Shown: positions 8,269 to 17,118, counted from the first letter of the stretch. The stretch: 64,000 nucleotides of DNA from Prauserella flavalba (GCF_003202235.1 NZ_MASU01000005.1:744001-808000); one strand, 5' to 3'. Made by a program: numbers and translations. Notes: a model not told the origin generated them from the letters alone.

Positions 8269-9849
8269 TCACGCGCGGTGTGCGCCCGGCCTGCCCTCCT
8301 CGACCACGAACGACGCGAACGTGGACTCGGCCGCGTCGCGGCGGCCGACCGTGTCCACCATCTGGAGATCGGCCCGGAACTCACCGCGGTCGACCCGGCA
8401 CCGCACGTAGCCGCGCCGGTCGCCGTCGAAGAACCGGATGTGCGGGTTGTACTTGATCATCGGGCCGTAGTAGGGCCCGTACACCTCGCCGTCACCGTTG
8501 GAGGAGATGGACGTGCCGACGAACTCGGTCGCGACCACGGGGGAGTCCGGGCGGTCGAAATCGCCGTGGATGTCGTTGACGAAGCTGGAATGCCAATCAC
8601 CCGTGACCACGACGGGGTTGCGCACGTCGTGGCGCAGCCAGGCGTCGGTGAGCCGCTTGCGGGCCGCGGGGAAGCCGTCCCACGCGTCGTGCCACAGCCT
8701 GCTGCCCGACGGCCCGTCGTGGTCGAGGCGCGCCATCATCACGTTGCTGCCGAGCAGGTTCCACGTCGCCGACGACGCCGCGAACCCGTCGTAGAGCCAC
8801 CGTTCCTGCGGGAAGCCGAGCATCGTGACGTCGGGCGCGTACGCGGCCGGGCACGCGTCGGCCTCACCCCAGCCGCACGGCGGCACGCTGCGGTGCTGTC
8901 TGCCGTCGACCACGTCGAGCTGCGCCAGCCTGCCCCAGCGCAGCCTGCGGTGAATGCGGGGGCCGCCGAGCGCGTCGTGCCGCGACGGGGCGCGCACCGG
9001 CTGGTGCTCGTACCACGCCTGGTAGGCCGCGGCCCGCAACGCGCTGATGTCGCCCGCCTGCTCCTGCTCGGTGCCCGCGTAGTCGTTCTTGACCTCGTGG
9101 TCGTCCCACGTCACCAGCCACGGGAACCGCGCGTGCGCGAGCTGCAGGTCGGGGTCGCTCTTGTAGAGGGCGTACTGCATGCGCCATCGTTCGAGGTCGA
9201 GCGGCGCGGTGCGCAGCACGTCCGGCGTGGCCTGCCTGCGGTAGCCGCCGTCGGCGGGGATGCCGCCCTCGTAGACGTAGTCGCCGAGGTGCAGCACCAG
9301 GTCGAGGTCCTCCCGCGCCAGATGCCGGTATGACGGGTAGTAGCCGCTGGCCCAGTCCTGGCACGACGCGAACGCGAACGCCAGCGCACCCACCGGAGCT
9401 CCCGGGCGGGGCGCGGTCCTGGTGCGGCCGACGGGGGAGACTTCGCCGCGATAGCGGAACCGGTAGAACCACTCGCGGTCGGGTGCCAGGCCCTGGACCT
9501 CCACGTGCACGGAGTGCGCCAGCTCAGGCAGCGCCCACGCCGAGCCGACGGCGACGACGTGGCGGAAGCGCTCGTCGCGCGCGACCTGCCACTCGACGGG
9601 CACCCTGCGGGGTTCCATGCCGCCGCCGGGCACGAACGGTTCGGGCACCAGGCGGGTCCACAGCACCACGCCCGTGGCGGTCGGATCGCCGCTGGCGACA
9701 CCCAGCCGGAACGGATAGTTGCCGCCGCCGGGCCTGGTCGTGGCCGCGGAGCGGCCGACGGGCAGCCCGGCCAGCGCGGCGGCACCGGCGACGGCGGAGA
9801 CCCCGGCGAGGAACCGCCGGCGCCCGAGATCGGTCGAGGCTTCGCTCAT
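8269..9849 (-). CDS. phoD: PhoD-like Tat-exported alkaline phosphatase/phosphodiesterase
   Basis: 526 residues. The N-terminus has a twin-arginine signal (GRRRFLAGVSAVAGAAALAG). After a beta-rich N-terminal domain the PhoD metallophosphatase domain shows FASCQDWASG (Cys metal ligand), HLGDYVYEGG, WDDHEVKNDY and VTGDWHSSF, the metal-binding set of Ca/Fe PhoD enzymes. It releases phosphate from organic esters outside the cell. It is transcribed in the same direction as the phosphonate operon and directly upstream of it, so both are likely phosphate-starvation genes; no convincing PhoP direct repeat was found in the gap. Confidence 0.93.
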   Translation of the reverse strand: MSEASTDLGRRRFLAGVSAVAGAAALAGLPVGRSAATTRPGGGNYPFRLGVASGDPTATGVVLWTRLVPEPFVPGGGMEPRRVPVEWQVARDERFRHVVAVGSAWALPELAHSVHVEVQGLAPDREWFYRFRYRGEVSPVGRTRTAPRPGAPVGALAFAFASCQDWASGYYPSYRHLAREDLDLVLHLGDYVYEGGIPADGGYRRQATPDVLRTAPLDLERWRMQYALYKSDPDLQLAHARFPWLVTWDDHEVKNDYAGTEQEQAGDISALRAAAYQAWYEHQPVRAPSRHDALGGPRIHRRLRWGRLAQLDVVDGRQHRSVPPCGWGEADACPAAYAPDVTMLGFPQERWLYDGFAASSATWNLLGSNVMMARLDHDGPSGSRLWHDAWDGFPAARKRLTDAWLRHDVRNPVVVTGDWHSSFVNDIHGDFDRPDSPVVATEFVGTSISSNGDGEVYGPYYGPMIKYNPHIRFFDGDRRGYVRCRVDRGEFRADLQMVDTVGRRDAAESTFASFVVEEGRPGAHRA

Positions 9850-9945
9850 CCGCCCTGTCTAACCGGTTCGGGTGGCTCCGAGGCCACGCCGAGGTGAACC
9901 GCGGATGGGGGCCAGGCGTCGCGACCCCTGCCGACTCGCTGCCGC

Positions 9946-10012
9946 CCGCGATGCAGTGAAGGCCACCATGCCTGCGTTCAACGCAGTGAAGGTGGCCTTC
10001 ACTGCATCGCGG
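9946..10012. repeat. Hairpin element with 22-bp perfect inverted arms; copy 1 of a GCAGTGAAGG repeat
   Basis: Arms at 9946-9967 and 9991-10012 are perfect inverted copies, with a 23-base centre that itself contains the palindrome CTGCGTTCAACGCAG and an alternative hairpin (GCAGTGAAGG, 9983-9992; CCTTCACTGC, 9996-10005). It begins 28 bases beyond the cysC stop, so it can end cysC transcription. A related shorter hairpin occurs at 56510-56532, which marks this as a dispersed intergenic element and not a simple one-off terminator. Confidence 0.8.
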
Positions 10013-10039
10013 CGAGCGCGCCTGGTTCCGGTCGAACCG

Positions 10040-10645
10040 CTACCGGCCGGAGGACTCCCGCGCGCTCAGCACCGGCCGCTCGACGTACTCCAGCAGGCCG
10101 CGCTCGAGCAGCAGGTCCAGGATCCGCCCCGCCGCGGTCTCGGCGTCGAGCTCGCTCGTGTCCACCCGCAGATCGGGCGACTCGGGCTGCTCGTAGACGT
10201 CGTCCACGCCGGTCAGGCCGGTCACCTCGCCCGCGGCCGCCTTCGCGTACAGGCCCTTCGGGTCGCGGCGCGCGCATTCCCGCAGCGGCGTGCTGACGTA
10301 CACCTCCAGGAACGCCGACCCGCGCTCCTCGTGGCGCTGCCGCACCGCCTGCCGCGTCTCGGCGTACGGAGCGATCACCGGCACCAGCGTCAGCACGCGG
10401 TGGCGCGACAGCAGCTCGGCGATGAACCCGACGCGGCGCCCCTGCGCGTCCCGGTCGGGCCGGGAAAACCCGAGGTCACTGGAGATGGTCTTGCGGATCT
10501 CGTCGCCGTCGAGCACCTCGACCTCGGCACCGTCTCCCACCAGTGACACCACCGTGCGGGCGAGGGTCGACTTGCCCGCGCCGGACAGGCCGGTCAGCCA
10601 TACCGTCACGCCTCGGTTGAGCCGCAGGGCGGGGCCCGGTGACAT
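10040..10645 (-). CDS. cysC: Adenylylsulfate kinase
   Basis: 201 residues from ATG 10645, which has an AGGAGG site nine bases upstream. Walker A GLSGAGKST lies at residues 19-27; DGDEIRKTIS, LGFSRPDRDAQGRR, and the APS kinase motif FLEVYVSTPLRECARRDPKGLY follow. The enzyme phosphorylates APS to PAPS, the sulfuryl donor. It stands alone, without cysDN, and is divergent from a sulfotransferase-like gene 154 bases away, so it may serve sulfation rather than sulfate reduction. Confidence 0.94.
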   Translation of the reverse strand: MSPGPALRLNRGVTVWLTGLSGAGKSTLARTVVSLVGDGAEVEVLDGDEIRKTISSDLGFSRPDRDAQGRRVGFIAELLSRHRVLTLVPVIAPYAETRQAVRQRHEERGSAFLEVYVSTPLRECARRDPKGLYAKAAAGEVTGLTGVDDVYEQPESPDLRVDTSELDAETAAGRILDLLLERGLLEYVERPVLSARESSGR

Positions 10646-10799
10646 ACAAGGTCCTCCTCGGTATCGCCCGGCCACGGGGCCGGTCCTCGCTCATGGTCGC
10701 CCATCATGCCGCTCGGCACGTCGCTCGTATCGTGCTGAGAGAAATAATCAGGAAGGTGCCAGGAAACCATCCCGCCCGACCCACTAACATCCCGGGGCC

Positions 10800-11972
10800 A
10801 TGACCTCCCCCACCCAGCGCGTGTACCTGCACATCGGCTTGCCGAAGACGGGCACCACGTCCCTGCAGGAACTGCTGTGGCACCACCGTGAGGCGATCGC
10901 CGAGGACGGGGTCCTCTACCCGGGTCACGACCAGGCCGCCCACCACCGGGCCGCGATGGACGTGCACCACGGCCGCTACGGGCAGTGGAAGGAACCGGGC
11001 ACGGCCGGCTCGTGGGACTGGATCGTCGAGCAGGCGCGCGCCTGGCGGGGCACGTCGGTGATCTCGACCGAGCTGCTCGCGCCCGCGAGCCCCGACGAGG
11101 CCGCCCGCGCGCTGGCCGACCTCGACTTCGCCGAGGTGCACGTGCTGTGCACGGCCCGCGACCTCGCCCGGCAGATCCCGTCGGTGTGGCAGGAGAACGT
11201 CAAGACCCGGCAGCGGACGTCGTTCGCCGACTTCCTCGCCGCCCTGCGCGAGCCGGAGCTGAACGACACCTCCCGCCTGTTCTGGGACTACCAGGACCTG
11301 CCCAGGGTCCTGCGCACGTGGGGAGCGGGCCTGCCGCCCGAGCGGGTCCACGTGGTCACCGTCCCGCCGCGCGGGACCCCGAGCGGCGTGCTGTGGGAGC
11401 GGTTCGCGGCCGTGCTCGGGCTCGACCCGGCCAGGTTCCCCAGTGACGTGCCGCTGTACAACAACTTCTCCCTCGGCATGACCGAGACTGAGCTGCTGCG
11501 CCGGGTCAACCTCGCGCTCGGCGACGAGCTGCCGTGGCTGCGCTACGCGGACGTGGTCAAGGACGACTTCGCCGCGAAGGTCCTGTCCCAGCTGAGCGGC
11601 TCCACCCACATCCCGCTGCCCGCGAGGGACCACGGCTGGGTCGCCGAGGCCGCGCAGCGGTTCCACGACGAGTTGGCCGCCGCCGGATACACCGTGGTCG
11701 GCGACCTCGGAGACCTGCTGCCCTCGGCACCGGTGGGCACGGCGGCCGACGCCGACGCGGCGGCGCCGACGGACGCCGAGCTGCTCGCCGCCGCGGTCGA
11801 CGCCCTGGTGGCCCTGCTGCGGCGTGACCCGCCGGAGGCTCCCGCGACACAGCGGCCGCCGACAGGTGTCGGCCGGTTCCGGCAGACTCTGCTGCACCTG
11901 TCCGAGCAGTACCCGCAGGCGATGCACGCCCGGCGGCTCTACTGGCGCGCGAAGGCTCAGCTGCGCCGCTGA
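10800..11972 (+). CDS. Sulfotransferase-like P-loop protein
   Basis: 390 residues. The N-terminus VYLHIGLPKTGTTSLQ (residues 8-23) contains LPKTGTT, the 5'-phosphosulfate-binding loop of PAPS-dependent sulfotransferases. VISTELL and HVLCTARDLARQIPSVWQE match the central strand and the 3'-phosphate-binding Arg/Ser region. The C-terminal 100 residues are Ala-rich and end in a basic tail. Its divergent neighbour cysC would make the PAPS donor. The acceptor is unknown; a cell-surface polysaccharide or lipid is possible. No transmembrane segment is evident. Confidence 0.75.
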   Translation: MTSPTQRVYLHIGLPKTGTTSLQELLWHHREAIAEDGVLYPGHDQAAHHRAAMDVHHGRYGQWKEPGTAGSWDWIVEQARAWRGTSVISTELLAPASPDEAARALADLDFAEVHVLCTARDLARQIPSVWQENVKTRQRTSFADFLAALREPELNDTSRLFWDYQDLPRVLRTWGAGLPPERVHVVTVPPRGTPSGVLWERFAAVLGLDPARFPSDVPLYNNFSLGMTETELLRRVNLALGDELPWLRYADVVKDDFAAKVLSQLSGSTHIPLPARDHGWVAEAAQRFHDELAAAGYTVVGDLGDLLPSAPVGTAADADAAAPTDAELLAAAVDALVALLRRDPPEAPATQRPPTGVGRFRQTLLHLSEQYPQAMHARRLYWRAKAQLRR

Positions 11973-12027
11973 CACCTCGACCGGTTCGGGTGGTTGAGAC
12001 GCGGGACCGGTGGGGTAGCCGGGCGCC

Positions 12028-12954
12028 GTGAGATCACGACTGAGTGCACTGACGACGGCCGGATCCCTGCTGCTTTCCCTGTTCGGCCTGCCCGCGTTCA
12101 CCGCGCGCGTGGCGCCGCCCGAACCGCTGATCCCGCGCAACTTCCCCGATCCCGACGTCAGCGTGTTCGGCGGGACCTACTACGGCTACGCCACGGGCGG
12201 CGAGCGGGAACGCGTTCCCTACGCCGTCGCCGACGACGACGGAGGTAACTGGACCACCCGCGGCGACGCGCTGCCGCGGAAGCCGGCGTGGATGGCGCCC
12301 GGCGTTGGCGCCTGGGCGCCCGACGTGTCCCAGCGCCCGCAGGGCGACTACCTCATGTACTTCACGGGCGCCCGCGTCGGCGACAACACCATGTGCCTCG
12401 GTGCCGCCGTCGCGAGCACCCCCGAGGGACCGTTCACGCCGATCGGTGACCGCCCGCTGGTGTGCGAGCCGCGGCTCGGCGGCAACATCGACCCGGCGAG
12501 CTTCGTCGACGCCGACGGCAGCCGGTATCTGCTCTACAAGACCAACGCGCACCCGTCGACGATCTGGCTGCAGCCCGTGGCCGCCGACGGGCTCACCTTC
12601 ACCGGTCCCCGCGTGGAGCTGCTGCGCGTCGACCGGCCCGACGAGGGCCGCGTCGTGGAAGCACCGGTGCTGATCAAACGGGACACGCAGTACGTGCTGT
12701 TCTACTCCGCCAACCACTTCCAGAGCGCGGCCTACCAGACGCGCTTCGCCACCTCGCCGTCGCTGACCGGGCCCTACACCAAGGCCAGTGAACCGCTGCT
12801 GACCAGCCGGTCGACCGGGGTCGAGTCGCCGGGCGGGGCCGACGTGACCGGCGAGCACCTCTACTTCCACGCCTGGCGCGACGGCCGGCGGGAGGTCCGC
12901 GCGATGTACCGCACCGACCTGCTCTGGACAGCCGACACGCCCTACGTGCCCTAG
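12028..12954 (+). CDS. Secreted glycoside hydrolase family 43-type enzyme
   Basis: 308 residues with a signal peptide (about 1-27). The five-bladed propeller motifs of GH43 are visible: FPDPDVSVFGGTYYGYAT (catalytic base Asp near 41-43), WAPDVSQRPQGDYLMYFT, NIDPASFVDADGSRYLLYK (pKa-setting Asp) and VEAPVLIKRDTQYVLFYSA (proton-donor Glu). GH43 enzymes act on arabinan or xylan side chains. No sugar transporter or regulator is adjacent, so the substrate is open. GTG 12028 is the only start that leaves the signal peptide intact. Confidence 0.88.
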   Translation: MRSRLSALTTAGSLLLSLFGLPAFTARVAPPEPLIPRNFPDPDVSVFGGTYYGYATGGERERVPYAVADDDGGNWTTRGDALPRKPAWMAPGVGAWAPDVSQRPQGDYLMYFTGARVGDNTMCLGAAVASTPEGPFTPIGDRPLVCEPRLGGNIDPASFVDADGSRYLLYKTNAHPSTIWLQPVAADGLTFTGPRVELLRVDRPDEGRVVEAPVLIKRDTQYVLFYSANHFQSAAYQTRFATSPSLTGPYTKASEPLLTSRSTGVESPGGADVTGEHLYFHAWRDGRREVRAMYRTDLLWTADTPYVP

Positions 12955-12990
12955 CGAACGCCGTGCCGTCGGCCGGCGGTGGTCCTGATC

Positions 12991-13449
12991 TCAGTGCCAG
13001 GTCAGGAGCCGGTAATGCAACCCGGTCGACGACTCCTGCCACGCCCCGACGGAGTCCGGCGAGCGCCCCACGTCCGGCGCGTGCGTGTCGCCTTCGAAGT
13101 GCTCGCGGATCTCGGTGACCACGATGCGGTCGGCGACCGGCAGCGCCGTCCGGTACAGCTCCGCGCCGCCGATCACCCACATGTCCCCGGACACCGCGGC
13201 AAGCGCACGCGGCAGGTCGGGCAACGTCTCCACGCCCTCCTGCGGCGTGCGCGACAGCACGAGATTGCGCCTGCCCGGCAGCGGCCGGAACCGCGGCGGA
13301 AGCGATTCCCAGGTGCGGCGGCCCATGAGCACGGTGGCGCCCGCGGTGAGGGAGCGGAAGTGCTTGAGGTCCTCCGGCAGGTGCCACGGCAGCGTGCCAT
13401 CGCGGCCGATGACGCCGTTCGCCGACTGCGCCCAGACGAGCCCGATCAC
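12991..13449 (-). CDS. folA: Dihydrofolate reductase
   Basis: 152 residues. [31 protein letters not shown] carries the substrate-binding acidic residue (PEDL), followed by [12 protein letters not shown] for NADPH binding and [13 protein letters not shown]. It reduces dihydrofolate made by thymidylate synthase and overlaps thyA by 4 bases, the classical thyA-folA pair for dTMP synthesis. Confidence 0.97.
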   Translation of the reverse strand: MIGLVWAQSANGVIGRDGTLPWHLPEDLKHFRSLTAGATVLMGRRTWESLPPRFRPLPGRRNLVLSRTPQEGVETLPDLPRALAAVSGDMWVIGGAELYRTALPVADRIVVTEIREHFEGDTHAPDVGRSPDSVGAWQESSTGLHYRLLTWH

Positions 13450-14243
13450 ACCGCCACCGGTGCCTTGATGCCGGGGTGCGGGTCGTAGCCGTCGAGCGTG
13501 ATGTGCTCGTAGGTGTAGTCGAACAGGCTGTCCGACGGTTTGAGGCTCAGCGTCGGGAACGGCCGCGCCTGGCGTGCGAGCTGGGTGCGGACCTGGTCCT
13601 CGTGGTTGTCGTAGATGTGACAGTCACCTCCGGTCCACACGAAGTCACCGACGCCGAGGCCCACCTGCTCGGCGATCATGTGCGTCAGCAGCGCATAGCT
13701 CGCGATGTTGAACGGCACACCCAGGAACAGGTCGGCGCTGCGCTGGTACAGCTGGCAGGAGAGCTTGCCGTCGGCGACGTAGAACTGGAAGAACGCGTGG
13801 CACGGGGGCAGCGCCATCCGCGGGATGTCGGCGACGTTCCACGCGGACACGATGATCCGCCGGGAGTCGGGATTCTCGCGCAGCGTGCGCAGCACTTCGC
13901 TGATCTGGTCGATGTGCCCGCCGTCCGGCGTCGGCCACGACCGCCACTGCACCCCGTAGATCGGGCCGAGATCACCGTCCGGCGCGGCCCACTCGTCCCA
14001 GATCGTGACGCCGTTCTCCCTCAGCCAGGTGACGTTCGCGTCGCCGCGCAGGAACCACAGCAGCTCATAGGCGATCGAGCGGAAGTGGACCTTCTTCGTG
14101 GTGATCAGCGGGAAGCCGTGGGCCAGCCGATAGCGCAGCTGGTGACCGAAGATCGAGCGCGTGCCGGTGCCGGTGCGGTCCTCCTTGCGGGCGCCGGTGT
14201 CGAGCACGTGGCGGAGCAGGTCTTCGTACTGCGTGTCCAGCAT
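13446..14243 (-). CDS. thyA: Thymidylate synthase
   Basis: 265 residues, the normal length of ThyA. The catalytic cysteine sits in [14 protein letters not shown]; dUMP-contacting [18 protein letters not shown] and the C-terminal [14 protein letters not shown] are intact. It methylates dUMP using methylenetetrahydrofolate and yields dihydrofolate for the overlapping folA gene. Confidence 0.98.
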   Translation of the reverse strand: MLDTQYEDLLRHVLDTGARKEDRTGTGTRSIFGHQLRYRLAHGFPLITTKKVHFRSIAYELLWFLRGDANVTWLRENGVTIWDEWAAPDGDLGPIYGVQWRSWPTPDGGHIDQISEVLRTLRENPDSRRIIVSAWNVADIPRMALPPCHAFFQFYVADGKLSCQLYQRSADLFLGVPFNIASYALLTHMIAEQVGLGVGDFVWTGGDCHIYDNHEDQVRTQLARQARPFPTLSLKPSDSLFDYTYEHITLDGYDPHPGIKAPVAV

Positions 14244-14305
14244 GCCTGCGAGCGTAGCCAGGCCCGAACACCGCCGAACTTCGGCCGGGCGGACGACGTC
14301 AGCAG

Positions 14306-14338
14306 CGGCGTGGCGGGCCGAATAGGCCCGCCACGCCG
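14306..14338 (-). terminator. Strong GC hairpin after the CNNM/CorC operon
   Basis: Perfect 14-bp stem (left 14306-14319, right 14325-14338) with a 5-base loop GAATA, 13 bases beyond the stop of the leftward CorC-like gene. No U-tract follows, which is normal in high-GC actinomycetes. Confidence 0.8.
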
Positions 14339-14351
14339 GACGCCGATCTCG

Positions 14352-15359
14352 CTAGGTGTAGAGCAGCTCGTCGAGCAGGTCCTGCATCGTGACCAGCCCG
14401 ACGACGGCGTCGCCGTCCTTGACGAGCGCGAGATGGTCGCGCCGGTCCCGCATCGTCGTCAGCGCCGTGTGCACCGGCGTGTCGGCGGGCAGGGCCTGCG
14501 CCGGCCGCATCAGGTCGGCCGCCGTCGTGCCCTCCGGCTCGGCGAGCGTGTCGCGGACGTGCACGACGCCGAGCGTGCGCGAGTCCTCGCCGAAGACGAC
14601 CAGACGCAGGTGCCCGCTCGTGCGCGACACCTCCTGGATCTCGGCGACGCTCGCGGCGAGCGGCACCGCGGCGACGTCCTCCCTCGGGGCCATGACGTCC
14701 CGCACCCGCCGTGACCGCAGGTCCAGAGCGGTGGCCAGCTGCTCGTGCCGCGACGCGTCCAGCGCGCCCGCCTCGGCCGAGTGGTCGACGAGCTGACGGA
14801 GGTCGTCGGGCGTACGGCCCGCACTGACCTCGTCCACGGCCTCCACACCCACGCGGTGCAGGCACCAGTTGGCGATGCCGTTGAGCGCGACCAGCAGGGG
14901 CCGGGTGAACCACATGAACACCCGCATCGGGATCGCCAGCATGGTCGCCGAGCGCTCCGGGTGCGCGATGGCCCACGACTTCGGCGCCATCTCGCCCACC
15001 ACGAGGTGCAGGAACGTGACCACCACGAGGGACAGCACGAACGCCAGCACGTCCGACGTCGCCGCGGGTACGCCCCAGCCCTCCATCACGGGCGTGAGCA
15101 TGTGGTGCACGGCTGGCTTCGCGACCGCACCGAGCGCGAGCGTGCACAGCGTGATGCCCAGCTGCGAACCGGCCAGCAGCAGGGAGAGCTCCCTGGCGCT
15201 GGCCAGTGCGGCCCGGGCGGAGGCGCTGGACTCGGCCGCGTCCTCCAGCCGGTAACGCCGGGCGGCGACGAGCGCGAACTCGACCGCGACGAAGAACGCG
15301 CTCAGCGCGATGATCGCGGCCGCGATCGCCATGGCGAGCCACGGACTCAGGTCGCTCAC
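14352..15359 (-). CDS. CNNM/CorC-type membrane protein with CBS pair (shorter paralogue)
   Basis: 335 residues from GTG 15359, overlapping the upstream paralogue by 4 bases. A DUF21/CNNM membrane domain (about 1-185, three or four helices, with FFVAVEFALVAARRYRLE and VGEMAPKSWAIAHPE) precedes two CBS domains (about 215-335). Unlike its neighbour it lacks the C-terminal CorC_HlyC domain and ends right after the second CBS. The family is linked to Mg2+ or Co2+ movement; calling it haemolysin is historical. The pair probably works together. Confidence 0.88.
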   Translation of the reverse strand: MSDLSPWLAMAIAAAIIALSAFFVAVEFALVAARRYRLEDAAESSASARAALASARELSLLLAGSQLGITLCTLALGAVAKPAVHHMLTPVMEGWGVPAATSDVLAFVLSLVVVTFLHLVVGEMAPKSWAIAHPERSATMLAIPMRVFMWFTRPLLVALNGIANWCLHRVGVEAVDEVSAGRTPDDLRQLVDHSAEAGALDASRHEQLATALDLRSRRVRDVMAPREDVAAVPLAASVAEIQEVSRTSGHLRLVVFGEDSRTLGVVHVRDTLAEPEGTTAADLMRPAQALPADTPVHTALTTMRDRRDHLALVKDGDAVVGLVTMQDLLDELLYT

Positions 15360-16726
15360 CGGTCCACCTCCTCGGTCGTCCGGCTGCGTTCCTCGACCCG
15401 GAGGCGCACGCTCGCGGGGACGTGCCGGTCCACGGCGCCGACGGTGACCGTCAGCAGCCGCTGGGGCTCCTCGTCGGTGGCGCCGGGGCGGCGGGGCAGC
15501 TCGACCGTGACGCTGTCGCCCTGGCCCGGCAGTGTGCCGAGCTCGGTGATCACCAGGCCGCCGATCGTCTCGTAGTCGCCCTGCGGGAGGTCGTGCCCGA
15601 GCAGGCGCTCGACCTCGTCGATGTGCACGCTGCCCGCGAGCAGCCAGCCGCCGTCGTCGAGCCGCGTCGCCGCCTCGCCCGCCGGGTCGTGCTCGTCGGC
15701 GATCTCGCCGACGAGCTCCTCGGCGACGTCCTCCACGGTGATCACCCCGGCCAGGCCGCCGTACTCGTCGACGACGCAGGCGAGCTGCTCACCGGCCTCG
15801 CGCAGCTGCGCGAGCACCTGCCGCAGCGGCAGCGACGAGGGCACCATCACCGCGTCCCGCGCGATGTCGGTGACCCGGCGCGCGCCGCGGTCGGCGGGGG
15901 AGAGGGCGAGGACGTCGCGCAGGCACACGATGCCGCGCACGTCGTCGACGCCGTCGCCGAGCACCGGGTAGCGGGAGTGCCCAGACGCCATCAGGGTCAT
16001 CACCTCGTCGACGGTCGCCGTGCCCGGCACCGTCGCGACGCGCGGACGCGGGATCATCGCGTGCTCGGCGGTGCGCTCGTGGAGATCGAGCACGCGGTCG
16101 AGCAGCGTGGACAGCTCGTCGGGCAGGTCGCCGCTGCGGCGCGACTCGTCGACGATGCGCTCGAGGTCACGCGGGGTCGCCGCGTGCTCGACGTCGTGCA
16201 CCGGTTCGATGCGCACCGCCTTGAGAAGCAGGTTCGAGGCGTGGTCGAACAGTTTGATCAGCCAGCCGAACGCCGCGAGGTAGACGTTGGTCGACCACGC
16301 GAGCCACCGGGAGACGGGTTCGGGCCGTGCGATCGCCAGGTTCTTCGGGAACAGCTCCCCGAAGACCATCTGCACCACGGTGGAGAACAGCAGGGCGAGC
16401 ACGGTACCGATCGCCACGCCCGCCGACTGGGAGAGGCCGGCACCGCCGAGCAGCTCGCCGACACCGGCGCCGATCAGCGGCTCGGCGACGTAACCGACGA
16501 GCAGACCGGTGACGGTGATGCCCAGCTGGGCACCGGAGAGCATGAACGACGTGCGCCTGGTGATCGTCAGTGCACGGGCGGCGCCGCTGTCGCCGTCGGC
16601 GGCGCGGGCCTTGAGTCGGGAACGGTCCACGGCCATGTAGGCGAACTCCTGGGCGACGAAATAGCCCGTCGCGGCGGTGAGCAGGAGAACCACGAGCATG
16701 CCGAGGAGAATGTCGACAATGATCAT
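15356..16726 (-). CDS. CNNM/CorC-type membrane protein with CBS and CorC_HlyC domains
   Basis: 456 residues. Membrane domain about 1-195 (GYFVAQEFAYMAVDRSRLKA, FGELFPKNLAIARPEP), CBS pair about 215-335 (RYPVLGDGVDDVRGIVCLRD, CVVDEYGGLAGVITVEDVAEELVGEI) and a C-terminal CorC_HlyC domain about 350-445. The CBS pair likely senses Mg-ATP. First gene of a two-gene leftward operon; the 21-bp repeat array starts about 170 bases upstream. Confidence 0.9.
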   Translation of the reverse strand: MIIVDILLGMLVVLLLTAATGYFVAQEFAYMAVDRSRLKARAADGDSGAARALTITRRTSFMLSGAQLGITVTGLLVGYVAEPLIGAGVGELLGGAGLSQSAGVAIGTVLALLFSTVVQMVFGELFPKNLAIARPEPVSRWLAWSTNVYLAAFGWLIKLFDHASNLLLKAVRIEPVHDVEHAATPRDLERIVDESRRSGDLPDELSTLLDRVLDLHERTAEHAMIPRPRVATVPGTATVDEVMTLMASGHSRYPVLGDGVDDVRGIVCLRDVLALSPADRGARRVTDIARDAVMVPSSLPLRQVLAQLREAGEQLACVVDEYGGLAGVITVEDVAEELVGEIADEHDPAGEAATRLDDGGWLLAGSVHIDEVERLLGHDLPQGDYETIGGLVITELGTLPGQGDSVTVELPRRPGATDEEPQRLLTVTVGAVDRHVPASVRLRVEERSRTTEEVDR

Positions 16727-16893
16727 CGCGTCGGCACCAGCTCACTGAGCTCGGCGGCGACGCGGACGGTACTTCGGGAGGGGTCCATTGTCCTCTCGTC
16801 AGGGTCAGCCGGAATTGTCCGCTATCCATAGCACGATCGGACCCCTTCCGAAAGTTCCAGCACCCCACCGAGTGTGGCGCAGATCAACTCCCC

Positions 16894-17036
16894 GCGAGTC
16901 GTGCACTCCGGACCGCGAGTCGTGCACTCCGGACTGCGAGTCGTGCACTCCGGACTGCGAGTCGTGCACTCCGGACTGCGAGTCGTGCACTCCGGACTGC
17001 GAGTCGTGCACTCCAGACCGCGAGTCGTGCACTCCC
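16894..17036 (+). repeat. 21-bp tandem array, seven units (locus 1, plus orientation)
   Basis: The core GCGAGTCGTGCACTCC starts at 16894, 16915, 16936, 16957, 16978, 16999 and 17020, exactly 21 bases apart. This fills most of the 392-base gap between the CNNM gene start (16726) and the desaturase stop (17119). Nothing else coding is supported there; open frames across it translate the repeat into a repeating heptapeptide and are not genes. Confidence 0.95.
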
Positions 17037-17054
17037 GTGCCGCGGCGGGCGACC

Positions 17055-17112
17055 TGAACGCACAACTCGCGGTCCTGAACGCACGACTCGCGAGCGGGAA
17101 CGCACGACTCGC
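17055..17112 (-). repeat. 21-bp tandem units, three copies in opposite orientation (locus 1)
   Basis: Units begin at 17055, 17076 and 17097 (21-base period) and read GCGAGTCGTGCGTTCC on the minus strand. They start six bases after the desaturase stop codon and face the seven-unit array at 16894-17036, so the desaturase transcript could fold the two halves into a long imperfect stem. The same core appears at 34958-35057 and 44398-44520. Confidence 0.92.
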
Positions 17113-17118
17113 GGCGCG

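Noticed and set aside
9862-9875. ACCGGTTCGGGTGG shared with 11980-11993
   Set aside because: A 14-base match in GC-rich intergenic DNA near phoD and the GH43 gene; two copies without symmetry or consistent position are too little to call a site.
10704-12140. 478-codon open frame on the minus strand
   Set aside because: Entirely antisense to the sulfotransferase-like gene, no family features, typical GC-rich shadow frame.
16805-17057. Short frames encoding a repeating heptapeptide through the 21-bp array
   Set aside because: A 21-base period is always open in some frames; no ribosome site or start context supports translation.
16894-17112. CRISPR array
   Set aside because: Units are contiguous with a 21-base period and no variable spacers; no cas genes nearby.
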